A DNA stretch of 55,913 nt from Saprospiraceae bacterium UBA2329 (GCA_002344975.1 DDUV01000042.1:126284-182196); one strand, 5' to 3'. Positions 23,232 to 34,100 are shown, counted from the stretch's first letter. A program made the numbers and translations. Notes: generated by a model not told the origin, from the sequence alone.

Positions 23232-26200
23232 GACGCTCTGTGTTTTGAGTGATGGAATGTGCGGCCCGGCGGGCGAGGGCCTGTTTGTAATCTTTGGGGA
23301 ATACCTTGACGAAGCGGCCGGCCTGTTGCTCCAGATCGCTGAGCAGGAAGCGCGCCACCGAACTTTGGGTAAACCGGTAATGCCGCTCCAGCATGGCCCG
23401 CACCTGCGCCACATCTGCCTCGTCGAGTGGGTCGAGGTCAATCATTTCGAGGTTGCAACGCTCTGCAAAATCGCCCTTGACATCCCACACATAAGCAATG
23501 CCGCCGCTCATGCCCGCTCCGAAATTGCGGCCCGTGCGCCCCAAAATCAGCGCCAACCCGCCGGTCATGTATTCGCAGCCGTGATCGCCGCAGCCCTCGG
23601 TCACTACCTGCGCGCCCGAATTGCGCACGCAGAATCGCTCGCCGGCCTTGCCCCGGATGTACGCCTCGCCGGAGGTGGCGCCGTAAAAGGCCACATTGCC
23701 CACGATGCTGTTTTCTTCGGGTACAAACCGCGCTTCCCGGTCGGGATAGACCACCAAACGCGCACCGCTCAGTCCCTTGCCGAAGTAGTCGTTGGCGTCG
23801 CCTTCCAACTCCAATGAGAGGCCCGCCGCAGAAAATGCGCCGAAACTCTGGCCGGCCGTTCCCCGGAATTTGAATCGGATGGTGTTGGGCGGCAAACCGG
23901 CTGCACGGTATCGCTTGGTAATTTCATTGGACAACATGGTACCGATGGCGCGGTCGGTGTTGACCACTTTAAACTCGCCCTCTACAGAGGCGCCGCCGGT
24001 GAGTGCGGGTTGCGCCGCCGCGATGAGTTTCCAATCCAAAACGCCGCCCAGATTGCTCTCCTGCGGCTCCTGTTTGTACAATCCGATGCTGCTGTCGGCG
24101 GGTTCGCGCCAGAGGATGGGCGAGAGGTCGAGGTTGCGGAATTTCCAATGCGAAACGTCTTTGCGCGGTCGGAGGCAATCGCTTTGGCCGATCATTTCTT
24201 CCACCGTGCGGAAGCCGAGCTGCGCCATGATTTCGCGGAGTTCCTGCGTGAGGAATTTGAAAAAATGGACGACGTGGTCAGGGTCGCCGCTGAAGCGCTT
24301 GCGCAATTCAGGGTCTTGAGTAGCCACGCCCACCGGGCAGGTGTTGAGGTGGCATTTGCGCATGAGGATGCAGCCCTCCACCACCAATGCAGCAGTGGCC
24401 ACGCCCCATTCTTCGGCGCCCAGCAAGGCGGCGATGGCTATGTCGCGGCCGGTTTTGAGCTGCCCGTCGGCCTGCACCACTACCCTACTGCGAAGCTTGT
24501 TGCGCACCAGCGTTTGGTGGGTTTCGGCCAGGCCCAGTTCCCAGGGCAGCCCGGCATGTCGGATGCTGCTCATGGGCGATGCTCCGGTGCCGCCGTCGTG
24601 CCCCGAAATCAGAATCACGTCGGCTTTGGCTTTGGCCACGCCCGCAGCAATGGTGCCTACGCCTGCTTTCGACACGAGTTTCACGTTGATGCGGGCCTCG
24701 CGGTTGGCGTTTTTCAAATCAAAAATGAGTTGCGCCAGGTCTTCAATGGAATAAATATCGTGGTGGGGCGGCGGCGAAATCAGCCCGACCCCCGGCGTGG
24801 AGTGCCGCACTTTACCGATCCACTCGTCCACTTTGTGGCCCGGCAATTGCCCGCCCTCGCCGGGTTTGGCCCCCTGTGCCATTTTGATTTGCAACTCCTC
24901 GGCCTCGCTGAGGTACAAACTCGTGACGCCGAAACGCCCCGATGCCACCTGCTTGATGGCGCTGCGCAGGTAGTCGCCGTTGGGCAGCGGTTCGTAGCGG
25001 CTTTCGTCTTCTCCGCCCTCGCCGGTGTTGCTTTTTCCGCCCAAGCGGTTCATGGCAATGGCCAGTGTGGTGTGCGCTTCCCAGGAAATGGACCCAAACG
25101 ACATGGCGCCTGTGGCAAAGCGGCGATAGATGTTTTCAGCCGGTTCCACTTCTTCTATCGGTACCGGCGGGCGCTGGGAGTTGAACTCGAACAGGCTGCG
25201 GAGCGTGACGGCCTTTTCCGACTGATCGTCAATGACTTTGGAGTATTTTTTGAAGGTGGCGTAATCGTTCTGCCGGGTGGCGTATTGCAACAAATGAATG
25301 CTCTGCGGATTGAACAAATGCACCTCTCCGCGCCGCTTCCATTGAAAAATGCCGCCTTCGGGCAAACGGCTGCCCTCCTCCGTTCCGGCCCCGAACGCCC
25401 ACTGGTGCTTCATCAGCGTTTCGCGGGCTATCTCGTCCAAGCCCATGCCTTCGATGCGCGAAACGGCCCCGGTGAAGTACTGGTCCACCACTTTCCGGTT
25501 GATGCCGATGATCTCGAAAATCTGAGCGCCCATGTACGATTGCAGGGTGGAAATGCCCATTTTGGAAAACACCTTCAAGAGGCCTTCCTTCACGGCTTTG
25601 ATGTAATTCTGTTCCAATTTTGCCGCCGACAATTCGGGGTTGATGCGCCCGTCTTGGTGCAAATCGCGGATGCCGGCCAAAGCCATGTACGGGTTGATGG
25701 CCGTAGCCCCGAAGCCCAGCAAACAGGCGAAGTGATGCACTTCCCACACGTCGCCGGCTTCTACCACGATGCCCACCTTGCCCCGGTAGCCCTTGCGGAT
25801 GAGGTGGTGGTGAATGGCCGAGGTGAAGAGCAGCGAGGGAATGGCCGCGTGTTCGGAGTCAATGGCCCGGTCGGAGAGCACGAGCACTTCGAAGCCGTCT
25901 TCCACCGCGTCCACGGCATAGCGGCACACGCGGTCGAGGGCTTTTTTGAGCGAACCCGGTTTGCCGTCGGCGCGGAAATACATTTGCAGGGTTTTGGCCT
26001 GAAAAATGCCGGTGTCTATGCTGCGGATTTTTTCCAATTCGTGGTTGGTCATCACCGGATGCGGCAGGGCTACGGTGTGGCACACTTCGGGGTCTTCCTC
26101 CAAAATGTTGCCGATATTGCCCATAAAAGTGGCCAGCGACATGACGGTGCGCTCGCGGATGGGGTCAATGGGCGGGTTGGTGACCTGCGCAAAGAGTTGT

Positions 26201-27765
26201 TTGAAATAATACGACAAGTGCTGCGGGCGGTCGCTGAGGATGGCCAACGGAATGTCGGTGCCCATACTGCCGATGGGTTCTTTGCCGTCCAAGGCCATCG
26301 GCAGGAGGATGTCTTCGAGGTCTTCGGAAGTATAGCCGAAGGCCTGCTGGTATTTGAACACCTGCGCGGGTTCGAGCGGAGCGAAGGTGACGCGGGGATC
26401 GGGCAGTTCCTCAATGCGGATTTTGTATTTTTCCAGCCACTCGGCATAAGGCCGGGCAGTGCAAATTTCCTGTTTGATCTCCTCGTCGCCGATGACGCGG
26501 CCCTGCACCAAATCCACCAGAAACATCTTGCCGGGTTGCAGTCGGCCTTTTTCTCTCACAATGTCCGGCGGCAGGGGCAGCACGCCCGTTTCGGAAGCCA
26601 ATATGACGCGCTCGTCGTGGGTGATGAGGTAGCGGGCGGGGCGCAGGCCGTTGCGATCTAAGGTAGCGCCGATGAGTTGGCCGTTGGTGAAACAGATGGC
26701 TGCGGGGCCGTCCCAGGGTTCCATGAAGGAGGCGTGGTATTCATAAAAAGCCTTTTTGTAGGCCGCCATGTGGGGGTTGCCGTCCCAGGCTTCGGGAATG
26801 AGCATCATCATGACCTGCGGCAGGGAGCGCCCGCTGAGGGTGAGCAGCTCGATCATGTTGTCTATGTACGCCGAGTCGGACTGCCCGCCGGACACCACCG
26901 GCAACAGCATTTCCATTTCTTCCCGGCTGAACGACGCCGATTGTAGGCTTTTTTCGCTGGTTTTCAGCCAGTTGAGATTGCCTTGTATGGTGTTGATTTC
27001 GCCGTTGTGGGCAATGAACCGGAAGGGCTGGGCCAGCTTCCAAGAGGGGAAGGTATTGGTGGCAAACCGCGAATGTACCAATCCGAAAGCACTCACAAAG
27101 CGCGCGTCCTGTAGGTCGGGGTAGTAATAGCGCAGTTGCAGGCTGGTGAGCTGGCCTTTGTACACCAGCGTCCGGCACGACATGGAGGCGAAGTACAGGC
27201 CCACCGGATCATCGGACGGAATGCCGGCGGCGGCCATGTGCGAAGCGTGATTGCGCAGCACATACAGTTTGCGTTCAAACTCCTCCGCGTTGGAAATGGT
27301 ATCGGGGCGGGCGATGAACACCTGCTCGATTTCAGGCTCTACCGAGAGCGCCGTCTCGCCGATGCCGGCAGGGTTGACGGGCACTTTGCGCCAGGCCAGC
27401 ACCTCCAAGCCCAGCCGTTCGGCACTGCGCACAATGACTTCCCGACAGGCTTCGCGGCGGCGCAGGTCTTTAGGGAAAAATGCCATGCCCACGCCGTAGC
27501 GCTCCGGTTCGGGCAGTCGCACGCCGAGTCGGAGGCACTCATCGAACAAAAACGCGTGTGGAATCTGTACGGCAATGCCTGCGCCGTCGCCGGTATTTTC
27601 CTCGCAGCCACAGGCGCCCCGGTGCTCCATGTTCTCCAGGATGGTGAGCGCGTCCGAGACGGTTTGGTGGTTTTTGTTGTTTCTCAGATTGGCAATAAAA
27701 CCAATACCGCAGGCGTCGCGCTCCATGTCGGCGCAGTACAGACCTTGTCCATGTTGTCGGCTCAT
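23224..27765 (-). CDS. gltB: glutamate synthase large subunit (GltB)
   Basis: 1513 residues, full length for the family. Class II glutamine amidotransferase: MERDACGIGF places the nucleophile at Cys19 after an 18-residue propeptide that must be removed. The central and FMN-binding synthase domains follow (about 430-1200), including QMAxG-like QIKMAQGAKPGEGGQLPGHK. The 3Fe-4S cluster ligands Cys1132, Cys1138 and Cys1143 lie in CILMRKCHLNTCPVG. The C-terminal GXGXG beta-helix runs from about 1260 (GDANDYFGKGLSGARLVVYP, GERFCVRNSGAQVVTEGCGD). It forms the ammonia-assimilation complex with GltD, encoded immediately downstream. Confidence 0.98.
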   Translation of the reverse strand: MSRQHGQGLYCADMERDACGIGFIANLRNNKNHQTVSDALTILENMEHRGACGCEENTGDGAGIAVQIPHAFLFDECLRLGVRLPEPERYGVGMAFFPKDLRRREACREVIVRSAERLGLEVLAWRKVPVNPAGIGETALSVEPEIEQVFIARPDTISNAEEFERKLYVLRNHASHMAAAGIPSDDPVGLYFASMSCRTLVYKGQLTSLQLRYYYPDLQDARFVSAFGLVHSRFATNTFPSWKLAQPFRFIAHNGEINTIQGNLNWLKTSEKSLQSASFSREEMEMLLPVVSGGQSDSAYIDNMIELLTLSGRSLPQVMMMLIPEAWDGNPHMAAYKKAFYEYHASFMEPWDGPAAICFTNGQLIGATLDRNGLRPARYLITHDERVILASETGVLPLPPDIVREKGRLQPGKMFLVDLVQGRVIGDEEIKQEICTARPYAEWLEKYKIRIEELPDPRVTFAPLEPAQVFKYQQAFGYTSEDLEDILLPMALDGKEPIGSMGTDIPLAILSDRPQHLSYYFKQLFAQVTNPPIDPIRERTVMSLATFMGNIGNILEEDPEVCHTVALPHPVMTNHELEKIRSIDTGIFQAKTLQMYFRADGKPGSLKKALDRVCRYAVDAVEDGFEVLVLSDRAIDSEHAAIPSLLFTSAIHHHLIRKGYRGKVGIVVEAGDVWEVHHFACLLGFGATAINPYMALAGIRDLHQDGRINPELSAAKLEQNYIKAVKEGLLKVFSKMGISTLQSYMGAQIFEIIGINRKVVDQYFTGAVSRIEGMGLDEIARETLMKHQWAFGAGTEEGSRLPEGGIFQWKRRGEVHLFNPQSIHLLQYATRQNDYATFKKYSKVIDDQSEKAVTLRSLFEFNSQRPPVPIEEVEPAENIYRRFATGAMSFGSISWEAHTTLAIAMNRLGGKSNTGEGGEDESRYEPLPNGDYLRSAIKQVASGRFGVTSLYLSEAEELQIKMAQGAKPGEGGQLPGHKVDEWIGKVRHSTPGVGLISPPPHHDIYSIEDLAQLIFDLKNANREARINVKLVSKAGVGTIAAGVAKAKADVILISGHDGGTGASPMSSIRHAGLPWELGLAETHQTLVRNKLRSRVVVQADGQLKTGRDIAIAALLGAEEWGVATAALVVEGCILMRKCHLNTCPVGVATQDPELRKRFSGDPDHVVHFFKFLTQELREIMAQLGFRTVEEMIGQSDCLRPRKDVSHWKFRNLDLSPILWREPADSSIGLYKQEPQESNLGGVLDWKLIAAAQPALTGGASVEGEFKVVNTDRAIGTMLSNEITKRYRAAGLPPNTIRFKFRGTAGQSFGAFSAAGLSLELEGDANDYFGKGLSGARLVVYPDREARFVPEENSIVGNVAFYGATSGEAYIRGKAGERFCVRNSGAQVVTEGCGDHGCEYMTGGLALILGRTGRNFGAGMSGGIAYVWDVKGDFAERCNLEMIDLDPLDEADVAQVRAMLERHYRFTQSSVARFLLSDLEQQAGRFVKVFPKDYKQALARRAAHSITQNTERHG

Positions 27766-27909
27766 ATTTTTTCAAAAAAAATTAGTGAGGGCCGTATTTG
27801 GCAGGGACAAGCACAGGCAAGACATTTGGCCTCGCTGTGTATTTATTTGGTTTTATTGAAAATCCGACAAAAAATCCAAATAATCATTGATGACTTTGCC
27901 GGGAAAGGG

Positions 27910-27917
27910 CAAATTTA
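27910..27917 (-). promoter_or_regulatory. weak candidate -7 box for gltB
   Basis: Minus-strand TAAATTTG is an exact TAnnTTTG match, but no TTG lies at the usual distance, and the leader to the ATG would be about 140 nt. Confidence 0.3.
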
Positions 27918-27965
27918 CGATAAAAAATGAAATATGGGGCGTTAGGGGTGAGGTGCGGTATCTTC

Positions 27966-28120
27966 TACGTTTGTCGCTCTCCGCCTCCTCTCCGTTTGTC
28001 GCTCTTCCGTTTGTCATTCCTCCACTTCGTTGCGGAATGACAAAACGTAGAGCAGCGTAGAGGGGACCGTAGAGCGCGACCCGGCCTCGCCGGAAGGCAT
28101 ATCGTAGAGCGAGACTGCGC
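27966..28120. repeat. cluster of short intergenic repeats with a hairpin
   Basis: GTTTGTCGCTCT occurs twice, then GTTTGTCATTCC. TGTCATTCC (28012-28020) pairs with GGAATGACA (28034-28042) across a 13-nt loop. GTAGAG units recur about four times between 28045 and 28110 (CGTAGAGC with variants). It has the look of a REP-like dispersed repeat. Confidence 0.6.
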
Positions 28121-28253
28121 TGAAATGTAGCATTTTACAGGCGGGTGGAACCTGCGTAATACTCACGCCCCTCCCTGCGGGGTAAACATGAAGATGGAAT
28201 CTCGGCGCGAGCGGGTTATTGATTTCTTTGATGCCGGTCAAAAGACGTAACAC

Positions 28254-29537
28254 TCACTTTTGCAGCACCACAAACACCCCCCGCCTTTCTTCGCCCCCAG
28301 CCGAACTCAGCCGCAGCCAGTACAGGCCCGCCGGCAAATCGGCAACCGATACGTCGAAAGCCGCAGCTTCGGGTTGCAGGAGGCGCTGCAAGACGGCCCC
28401 GGAACCGGCCTGCACCAATTCCAACCAAGCCAGACCAGTCATTCCTTCTGCTTCAATGCGAATGATATCTCGTGCCGGATTGGGAAAAATATGCAGATGC
28501 GCCGCGTGCGGTTCCGCTTCTTCGGCATCGGATACGGAGCAGACCTGCGCAATGTGGTTGGCTACGTTTTGGCGGATATTGGGCAGGAGTGGGTAGAGCA
28601 TGTTGCCGGGGCAAGAGGTGCTGCACACACCGTCGCGGTGGCCCGAAATGCGGTTCAGCGTCAGGCCGGAACCCGTGTGCAGCAGGGTAGAGAGCGGGTC
28701 GGCGTTGATGTTGCAGGCTTTCCATGATAAGAGGTTGCGGAGTTGGTCGAGGGCGGCCTGAGTGGGCACAACGCTCGTGAAGTCGCCGATGACGCAAACG
28801 CCCATCGTGCGGCTGTTGGTGCCGCAGAAGTGTGCGCCCAGCACATTGTCGCCCCGGCCTTCATACACCACGCCGTTGGGGTCTATGAGCCAGTTGTAGC
28901 CGATGTCGGCCCAGCCGTTGGTATTGACGTGGAAATCCCAAAAAGAGCGCACCACCGCCGCCCAACTCGCCGCCGTATTGGCCGAGGCGGAATGATGCAC
29001 GATGAGGTGCGTCACATCGGTGTAAGAGGGATTGGGATTGGGCGGGCAATTGCCGGCCGGACACCAGTCGGAGCGGCGCTGAAAAGCGGGTTGCGGACAG
29101 GGGCAGGCCAACAGTTCGGCAGATTCGGCCTCCTGCACAGTCGTTGCAGGCGCATCCGGGCCGGGGTTGAAAAAGTGTACAACTACTTCATCCACAGTTG
29201 CTTCGCTCCGTACCTGAAAATAGCGCATGGCGGCGTTTTCAAAGCGCAACTGGCCCACCGTGCGGCCGGGCAGTTCGGCGGCGTGTATTTCGGGGCCGGT
29301 CCAAATCCAGGGTTCCCAATGCCGGCCATCTGCTGAAAAGCGAAACCACAAGCCCTCCGCCTCTCCGCTCCACACTGCCGACCATGCCAGGAACGGTGTG
29401 ACGCCTGCCATCGGAATCGAACGGCTTTGAGGCGCTTCTTGAGAAATGTTGCGCAGCGTCAGGGCAGCGCGGGAGCTTTGTGCGCCGGCAAGAGAGCCGG
29501 AGAGCAGTAGGAGGAGCAACGGCAATGTTCGTTTCAT
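28254..29537 (-). CDS. exported N-acetylmuramoyl-L-alanine amidase (PGRP fold) with T9SS sorting domain
   Basis: 427 residues. Signal peptide ~1-19 (MKRTLPLLLLLLSGSLAGAQ), a ~120-residue beta-rich leader domain, then a PGRP/amidase_2 domain at about 175-320. Zinc and catalytic residues are in place: HLIVHHSA (His), WADIGYNWLI (Tyr), ISGHRDG (His) and SCPGNMLY (Cys), so it should cleave peptidoglycan stem peptides instead of only binding them. The last ~75 residues are a T9SS type A domain (LHIFPNPARDIIRIEAEG, LPAGLYWLRLS). Export by T9SS puts it on the surface or outside, where it would attack foreign cell walls or help remodelling; that choice is inference. Confidence 0.92.
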   Translation of the reverse strand: MKRTLPLLLLLLSGSLAGAQSSRAALTLRNISQEAPQSRSIPMAGVTPFLAWSAVWSGEAEGLWFRFSADGRHWEPWIWTGPEIHAAELPGRTVGQLRFENAAMRYFQVRSEATVDEVVVHFFNPGPDAPATTVQEAESAELLACPCPQPAFQRRSDWCPAGNCPPNPNPSYTDVTHLIVHHSASANTAASWAAVVRSFWDFHVNTNGWADIGYNWLIDPNGVVYEGRGDNVLGAHFCGTNSRTMGVCVIGDFTSVVPTQAALDQLRNLLSWKACNINADPLSTLLHTGSGLTLNRISGHRDGVCSTSCPGNMLYPLLPNIRQNVANHIAQVCSVSDAEEAEPHAAHLHIFPNPARDIIRIEAEGMTGLAWLELVQAGSGAVLQRLLQPEAAAFDVSVADLPAGLYWLRLSSAGGEERRGVFVVLQK

Positions 29538-29641
29538 GGCAGACTGTGTTGTTTCAGGGGCAATATTGGCAAAAAATATTGAAAATGATACTCGCTAAAT
29601 CAGATCACTCGGAAATCAGGCACGGTTTTCAGCCAGTACCC

Positions 29642-29676
29642 AATTTGACAAATCTCGAAGATTTGTCAAATTTTTG
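29642..29676. terminator. hairpin terminator or palindromic repeat
   Basis: A 14-bp perfect inverted repeat (AATTTGACAAATCT, loop cga, AGATTTGTCAAATT) is followed by T residues on the plus strand. It lies just after the stop of the minus-strand hydrolase gene at 29682. Similar palindromes are common between Bacteroidota genes, so it may be a repeat that also terminates transcription. Confidence 0.6.
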
Positions 29677-29681
29677 CATCT

Positions 29682-31004
29682 TCACTGCTTCAGCACCTTG
29701 ACCGCCTGCGTGCCGCCCTCATGGCTGAATCGAAGGGTGTAAATTCCTGACGGATAGTTGTTTAAATCAAAACGCTCTGTGTCGGAATGACGCGCAGAGC
29801 GGCACTCCATCAGTCGCCCGCCGGCATCGTACAGGCAGGCCCGCCAGGAACCGGCCGAAGCAGTGCGCACTACGAGTTCATCTCGTGCGGGATTGGGGAA
29901 AACGGAAAAGCCCGGCGCCGAGACAAGCTCTTCATGGGCAGAGACAGTGGCGCAGTTGCCTCCGTTGAGACGGCAGCACAGGAAACGCGTGGTGTGCGCG
30001 ATGATGGTATCGTTTTCGGCGGCAGTGAAGCCGTGTCCTCCGCCGGGCAGGGTGAGGAGTTCCACATCCATGCCGATGCTGTCGGCGTAAGTAAACACTC
30101 GCGCGGAGCCGAAAACAGGAATGCAGGTAGTGAACAGCGGCCCCAGATTTTGCAATACGCAGCCCGACTGGTACGGCACCACGTCATCGGCAGTGCCGTG
30201 AACGAGCAGCAGGGGCGGGTCGTTGGGACCGTCGAGGTAAGACATTTCGGTGAGCGCGCCCGACATGGGAATGACGCCTTTGACTGCCGAACTGACCTCG
30301 GGGTTGCCGCCCTCGCCTTCAATGCCGCCGAGGTCCTGGCAGATCAATTGGCCGAGCCAGTTGCCGCAACTGTTTTGCACGAACGTTTCGGCGGGGCGCT
30401 CGCTGTCGTCGGTGAGGTAGCCCGCGCCGAGGGCCGTGAACGCACCGGCACTGTGGCCTCCCACGAATATTTTATCGGGATCAATGCCGTATTGGGCGGC
30501 GTTGGCACGAAAATATCGCACGGCGGCTTTAGCGTCCTGCATGGCCCGGTAGAAGGCGCGCACCATTTTGATGCGATCCACTTCTGCATTGAAACACAGT
30601 ACATTGGGTGTAATGCTGAGTCGGTAGCTGATGGAGGCCACCACATAGCCGCGCCGTGCCATGGCTTGCCCGAAAGGCGCCATATCGGCTTTGTTGCCCG
30701 TAGCCCAGGCCCCGCCGTGTATGGCGATGATGAGCGGGCGGGCGGTTTCGGTGTCGTTGCAGGGTTCGTACAGGTCGGCCAGCAGCGTTTGAAAGCCGTT
30801 GTAAGGCGGCAGGTTCCCGTGCTGACAGAGGAGGTTGGTGGTGCTCCAGTTTTGGCGGCCTTGCCCGTAAGTGATATTGGGCGTCACATCCACGCAAGTG
30901 AACACCGGCTCGGCGTACCGGCCTGATGCGCAGTTGTTTTGGGCGGAGAGCCAAGTGGCCCACGACAATAGAGTGATGGCGAGGAGGGTGGTAATCGCTT
31001 TCAT
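29682..31004 (-). CDS. exported alpha/beta-hydrolase (esterase-like) with T9SS sorting domain
   Basis: 440 residues. Signal peptide ~1-21 (MKAITTLLAITLLSWATWLS). The hydrolase domain shows the oxyanion motif HGGAWATGNK, the nucleophile elbow GGHSAGAFTALGAG, and the C-terminal PLLLVHGTADDVVPY and LPGGGHGFTA regions with the likely Asp and His. This is the arrangement of BD-FAE/HSL-type esterases. The final ~75 residues are a T9SS type A domain (FSVFPNPARDELVVRTA, YPSGIYTLRFS). The enzyme probably removes acyl or feruloyl groups from polymers outside the cell; substrate not readable. It is a paralogue of the hydrolase at 34370. It starts 126 bp downstream of the gene at 31131. Confidence 0.88.
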   Translation of the reverse strand: MKAITTLLAITLLSWATWLSAQNNCASGRYAEPVFTCVDVTPNITYGQGRQNWSTTNLLCQHGNLPPYNGFQTLLADLYEPCNDTETARPLIIAIHGGAWATGNKADMAPFGQAMARRGYVVASISYRLSITPNVLCFNAEVDRIKMVRAFYRAMQDAKAAVRYFRANAAQYGIDPDKIFVGGHSAGAFTALGAGYLTDDSERPAETFVQNSCGNWLGQLICQDLGGIEGEGGNPEVSSAVKGVIPMSGALTEMSYLDGPNDPPLLLVHGTADDVVPYQSGCVLQNLGPLFTTCIPVFGSARVFTYADSIGMDVELLTLPGGGHGFTAAENDTIIAHTTRFLCCRLNGGNCATVSAHEELVSAPGFSVFPNPARDELVVRTASAGSWRACLYDAGGRLMECRSARHSDTERFDLNNYPSGIYTLRFSHEGGTQAVKVLKQ

Positions 31005-31130
31005 AATGAGACTGTTAGTGTTTTTAAACGACGAATTTCGCTATGGCACTTTGCTGCCCGCATTGCGCCAGGACGCTGTATATTCCTTTGCCGAAGGTAG
31101 AAATATCTATGGAAATGAAGGATGTTTTCC

Positions 31131-34100
31131 TCATTGCCGAATGATTCGGAGTGTCTGTACCCCCTGATTATACATAACCGCCAACCAGTACAAGCCCGCC
31201 GGGCCATCTATAAAAAGGGTGTGCTCGCCGGCGCCGTGGACTTCGGTTCGCAGGAGTCGCCCGGTGGCATCGTACAGCGCAATCTGTCCGCTTACGGGCA
31301 TTCTGAGTACAAACCGGCCATTGTTGGGGTTGGGATAAGCCTCTGCTTTTGGCAATGCCGATCTCTGCTCAGCGGCGCTCACCAACATGATTTCAATACA
31401 CAGAGACGTGTCCCGGCATACGCCCCGGCTCAGTATTACGGCATATCTGCCGCTTTCGATGGCCTCAAAAGACTGGTTTACAGCATCCTGTATCGGTAGA
31501 CCGGTATCGCAGTTGATCCACTGATACTCCACGTCCAGCTCTTGGGATGTAAGAATGTGATTGTTTTGAACGATGGAAATATCCAGCAGGGGCGGATCGG
31601 TAAAGATGGTGGCACCTGTGGCGGTACAGCCGTTCGCATCTGTAATGGTGACGTGGTAAATGCCCGCCGGCAGACCAGACAAAGAAGCGGTTTGAGGGCC
31701 GTGCAACCAATGGTACTCAAAAGGAGCCGCACCGCCCATGGGAGATACCGTCACAGCGGCCGTGCTGTCGCCATGGCAAACCGGCGTTCCCATTACCGTG
31801 AATGAACTCAATAGCTGGTACTGCGGAGTCAGGGTAACGGTATCAATGGAAATACAACCGTTGGCGTCTGTCAGCGTCACCGTGTATGGGCCGGTTGTCA
31901 GGCCAATGGCGACAGGTGTTGTCTGGCCGTTGCTCCACAGATAGTTGAATGGAGGGGCGCCTTGCGCTGCGGCGACTGTTGCCTGCCCGTTGCCGGAATC
32001 TGCACAGGAAGGGTGCTGTACATCGAACTGCAACGCAGGCGGCGATACGATTTCCAGATGCAAAGTAAAAAGGCTGTCGCATCCCTCGGCATTGGTCAGC
32101 ATTTGAGTGTAAATACCGCTTTGGGTATAAGTTTGTCCGTTGAAGGTGTAACTGTTGCAGGCGGTGGCGGAAAATTGGGTGGTATCGGCCTGTCCTATCG
32201 CCAGCTCAATAACGAGAAGGCTGTCGCACCCCTCGGCATTGGTCAGCATTTGAGTATAAATACCGCTTTGGGTATAAGTTTGCCCGTTGAAGGTGTAACT
32301 GTTGCAGGCAGTGGCGGAAAGTTGGGTGGTACTTGTCTGGCGTACTGTAATGCTGAATCCCTGCTGCACTGCACTGCGGCAACCGGCAGCCGTTTCGTAA
32401 TATGTTTCAAACATCCAGACACCGTTTACCGATGTATTTTGATAGGAAGGCGTACTGCACATCAGCAGGTTGTCGGTTCCTGTCGAAAACTCGGCGTTGA
32501 CGGCTCCGGGGTGAAATTCAAGCGGTTCCTGCCCCTCAAAACGGCTGCCCGGCGGGGCTTGCACCAGTACCCAGACCAACCGCCCCGGTGTGGCAGATTG
32601 GATGCTGCGCAGGGTGATGGAGGGTTCGCCCCGACAAAATTCAGTGGTGAGTTGGATGGCAGCAGGAGGCGGCAGCGTATGGGTGATGGCGGAATTGCTG
32701 TCGTCGCAGTCGCCGTTGTTCGATACAAAACCTCCCGGGCAGGTGTTGCACGCTAAGCGCGGCATGGCTGCATTGCCCAGGCCGTCTCCATCTGCATCTG
32801 CATAGCAAATCCGGTCGGAAGCGCCGGAGGTTCCAAACTCAAAAGCGCCTCTGTCTATGGTGCAATTTATCATTCGATGGTTGCCGTCGGCGTCGGTGAT
32901 GAAGCCCGTCGGCGTCAGAGCGTTGTCGCCCTGATCAATGGCCGGAGAGCCGGACTGCAATTTCAGATTTCCGGCAGCAGTGGGTGCGAGCAAAAATGAG
33001 GGCAATGCAACAAACAGAGGATCAACACTCACATTGTCTGTGCCAGCATACCCTCCTTCGATGATGCAACTACGCGCCGTGCCACCGGTGAGCGCCGTGC
33101 CTTCATTGCCGAAAATGATGGAATTTTCTATGGTGAGATTGCCCTGCAAACGCGCCACAGCGCTCGCTCCGTTGTTGCCGGCAAAGGTACAGTTGTCCAA
33201 TTCGGCAGAAGAGGTGTTGAGCACGGTAGTCGTTTGAGCAAAACCCGCCCCATTCTGGCCTTTGTTGCCCGAAAACACACAGTTGGCCAGCTTTGCAAAG
33301 GAGGTGTTGGACCCCCGGTAAAACATCCCCCCGCCGGCATTGCTGGTTGTTGAAGATTCATTCAAAATATTGGCCTCGTTGCCAAGGAAAAGGCAATTCA
33401 CCACGGTGGCCGTAGTTCGCTCCATGCGCAGCCCCCCGCCATTGCGCAGCGAGGTATTGCCGATGAAGGCACAATTTTCCAAGATGGCGGTTCCACCTTC
33501 CAGATTTGCGCCGGCGCCCCGGTTGGAGCTGTTGTTTTCAAAACGACAATCGCGGGCTGTAAAATGACCGTTGGCATACAATCCGCCCCCGTACTGGCCA
33601 ATGCTCTGATCTGAAAACTCCACGTTCGTCAGTTGGAGGCCCACTTCTGCAACCATACTCTGCTGAAAATAAATGCCCCCGCCGGAGCTGGCAGTATTGT
33701 TTCGGAATTTGCAATGTTCAATGCTCACAGAGGGGCCGGCCCAACTGTCGGTAGCTGTGTAAAACCCGCCGCCGGTAGTGGCATGGTTGTGCTCGATGAT
33801 GCAATTTTGGATCACCGGAGCGGCGTATTGCAGCGGCTGATGCCGGAGCAAAATACCTCCGCCCGTGCCGTTGACGTCTGAGGCATTGGCATTGCCGCGT
33901 GTGATGGTAAACCCGTCAATGATGCAAAGCGGGCTAACCAGCGCAAGCCACAGCACATGGTAGGCATTGTCGGTAGCGATGCCCGTAGTGCCGAGGTCGC
34001 CGCTGAGTATGGTGGGATTGGCTGCCGGGTCTCTTTGAGAAAGCTCCTGTTCGGCGCCTGCAAAACCGCCATATAGCTGAATGTCTTTATTGATGAAAAA

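Larger units (their letters stand above)
27766..28253. other. gltB upstream region with clustered short repeats
   Basis: 488 bp between the gltB start and the 3'-end side of the amidase gene. The gltB-proximal part is AT-rich (promoter region). From ~27960 to 28130 it is packed with short repeats: GTTTGTCGCTCT-type units, a TGTCATTCC inverted repeat and several CGTAGAGC units. No gene is visible. Confidence 0.6.

Noticed and set aside
24010..26661. 883-codon open frame on the plus strand antisense to gltB
   Set aside because: GltB on the other strand is full length with all catalytic motifs; the antisense frame is rich in His, Arg, Gly and Val with no domain, a usual effect of high GC third positions.
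29787..30926. 379-codon plus-strand frame opposite the T9SS hydrolase
   Set aside because: The minus strand carries signal peptide, GHSAGA motif and T9SS tail; the plus frame is a shadow.
32071..32337. Two-copy repeat considered as CRISPR or mobile element
   Set aside because: Repeats are in frame within a surface protein and encode a known style of repeated domain.
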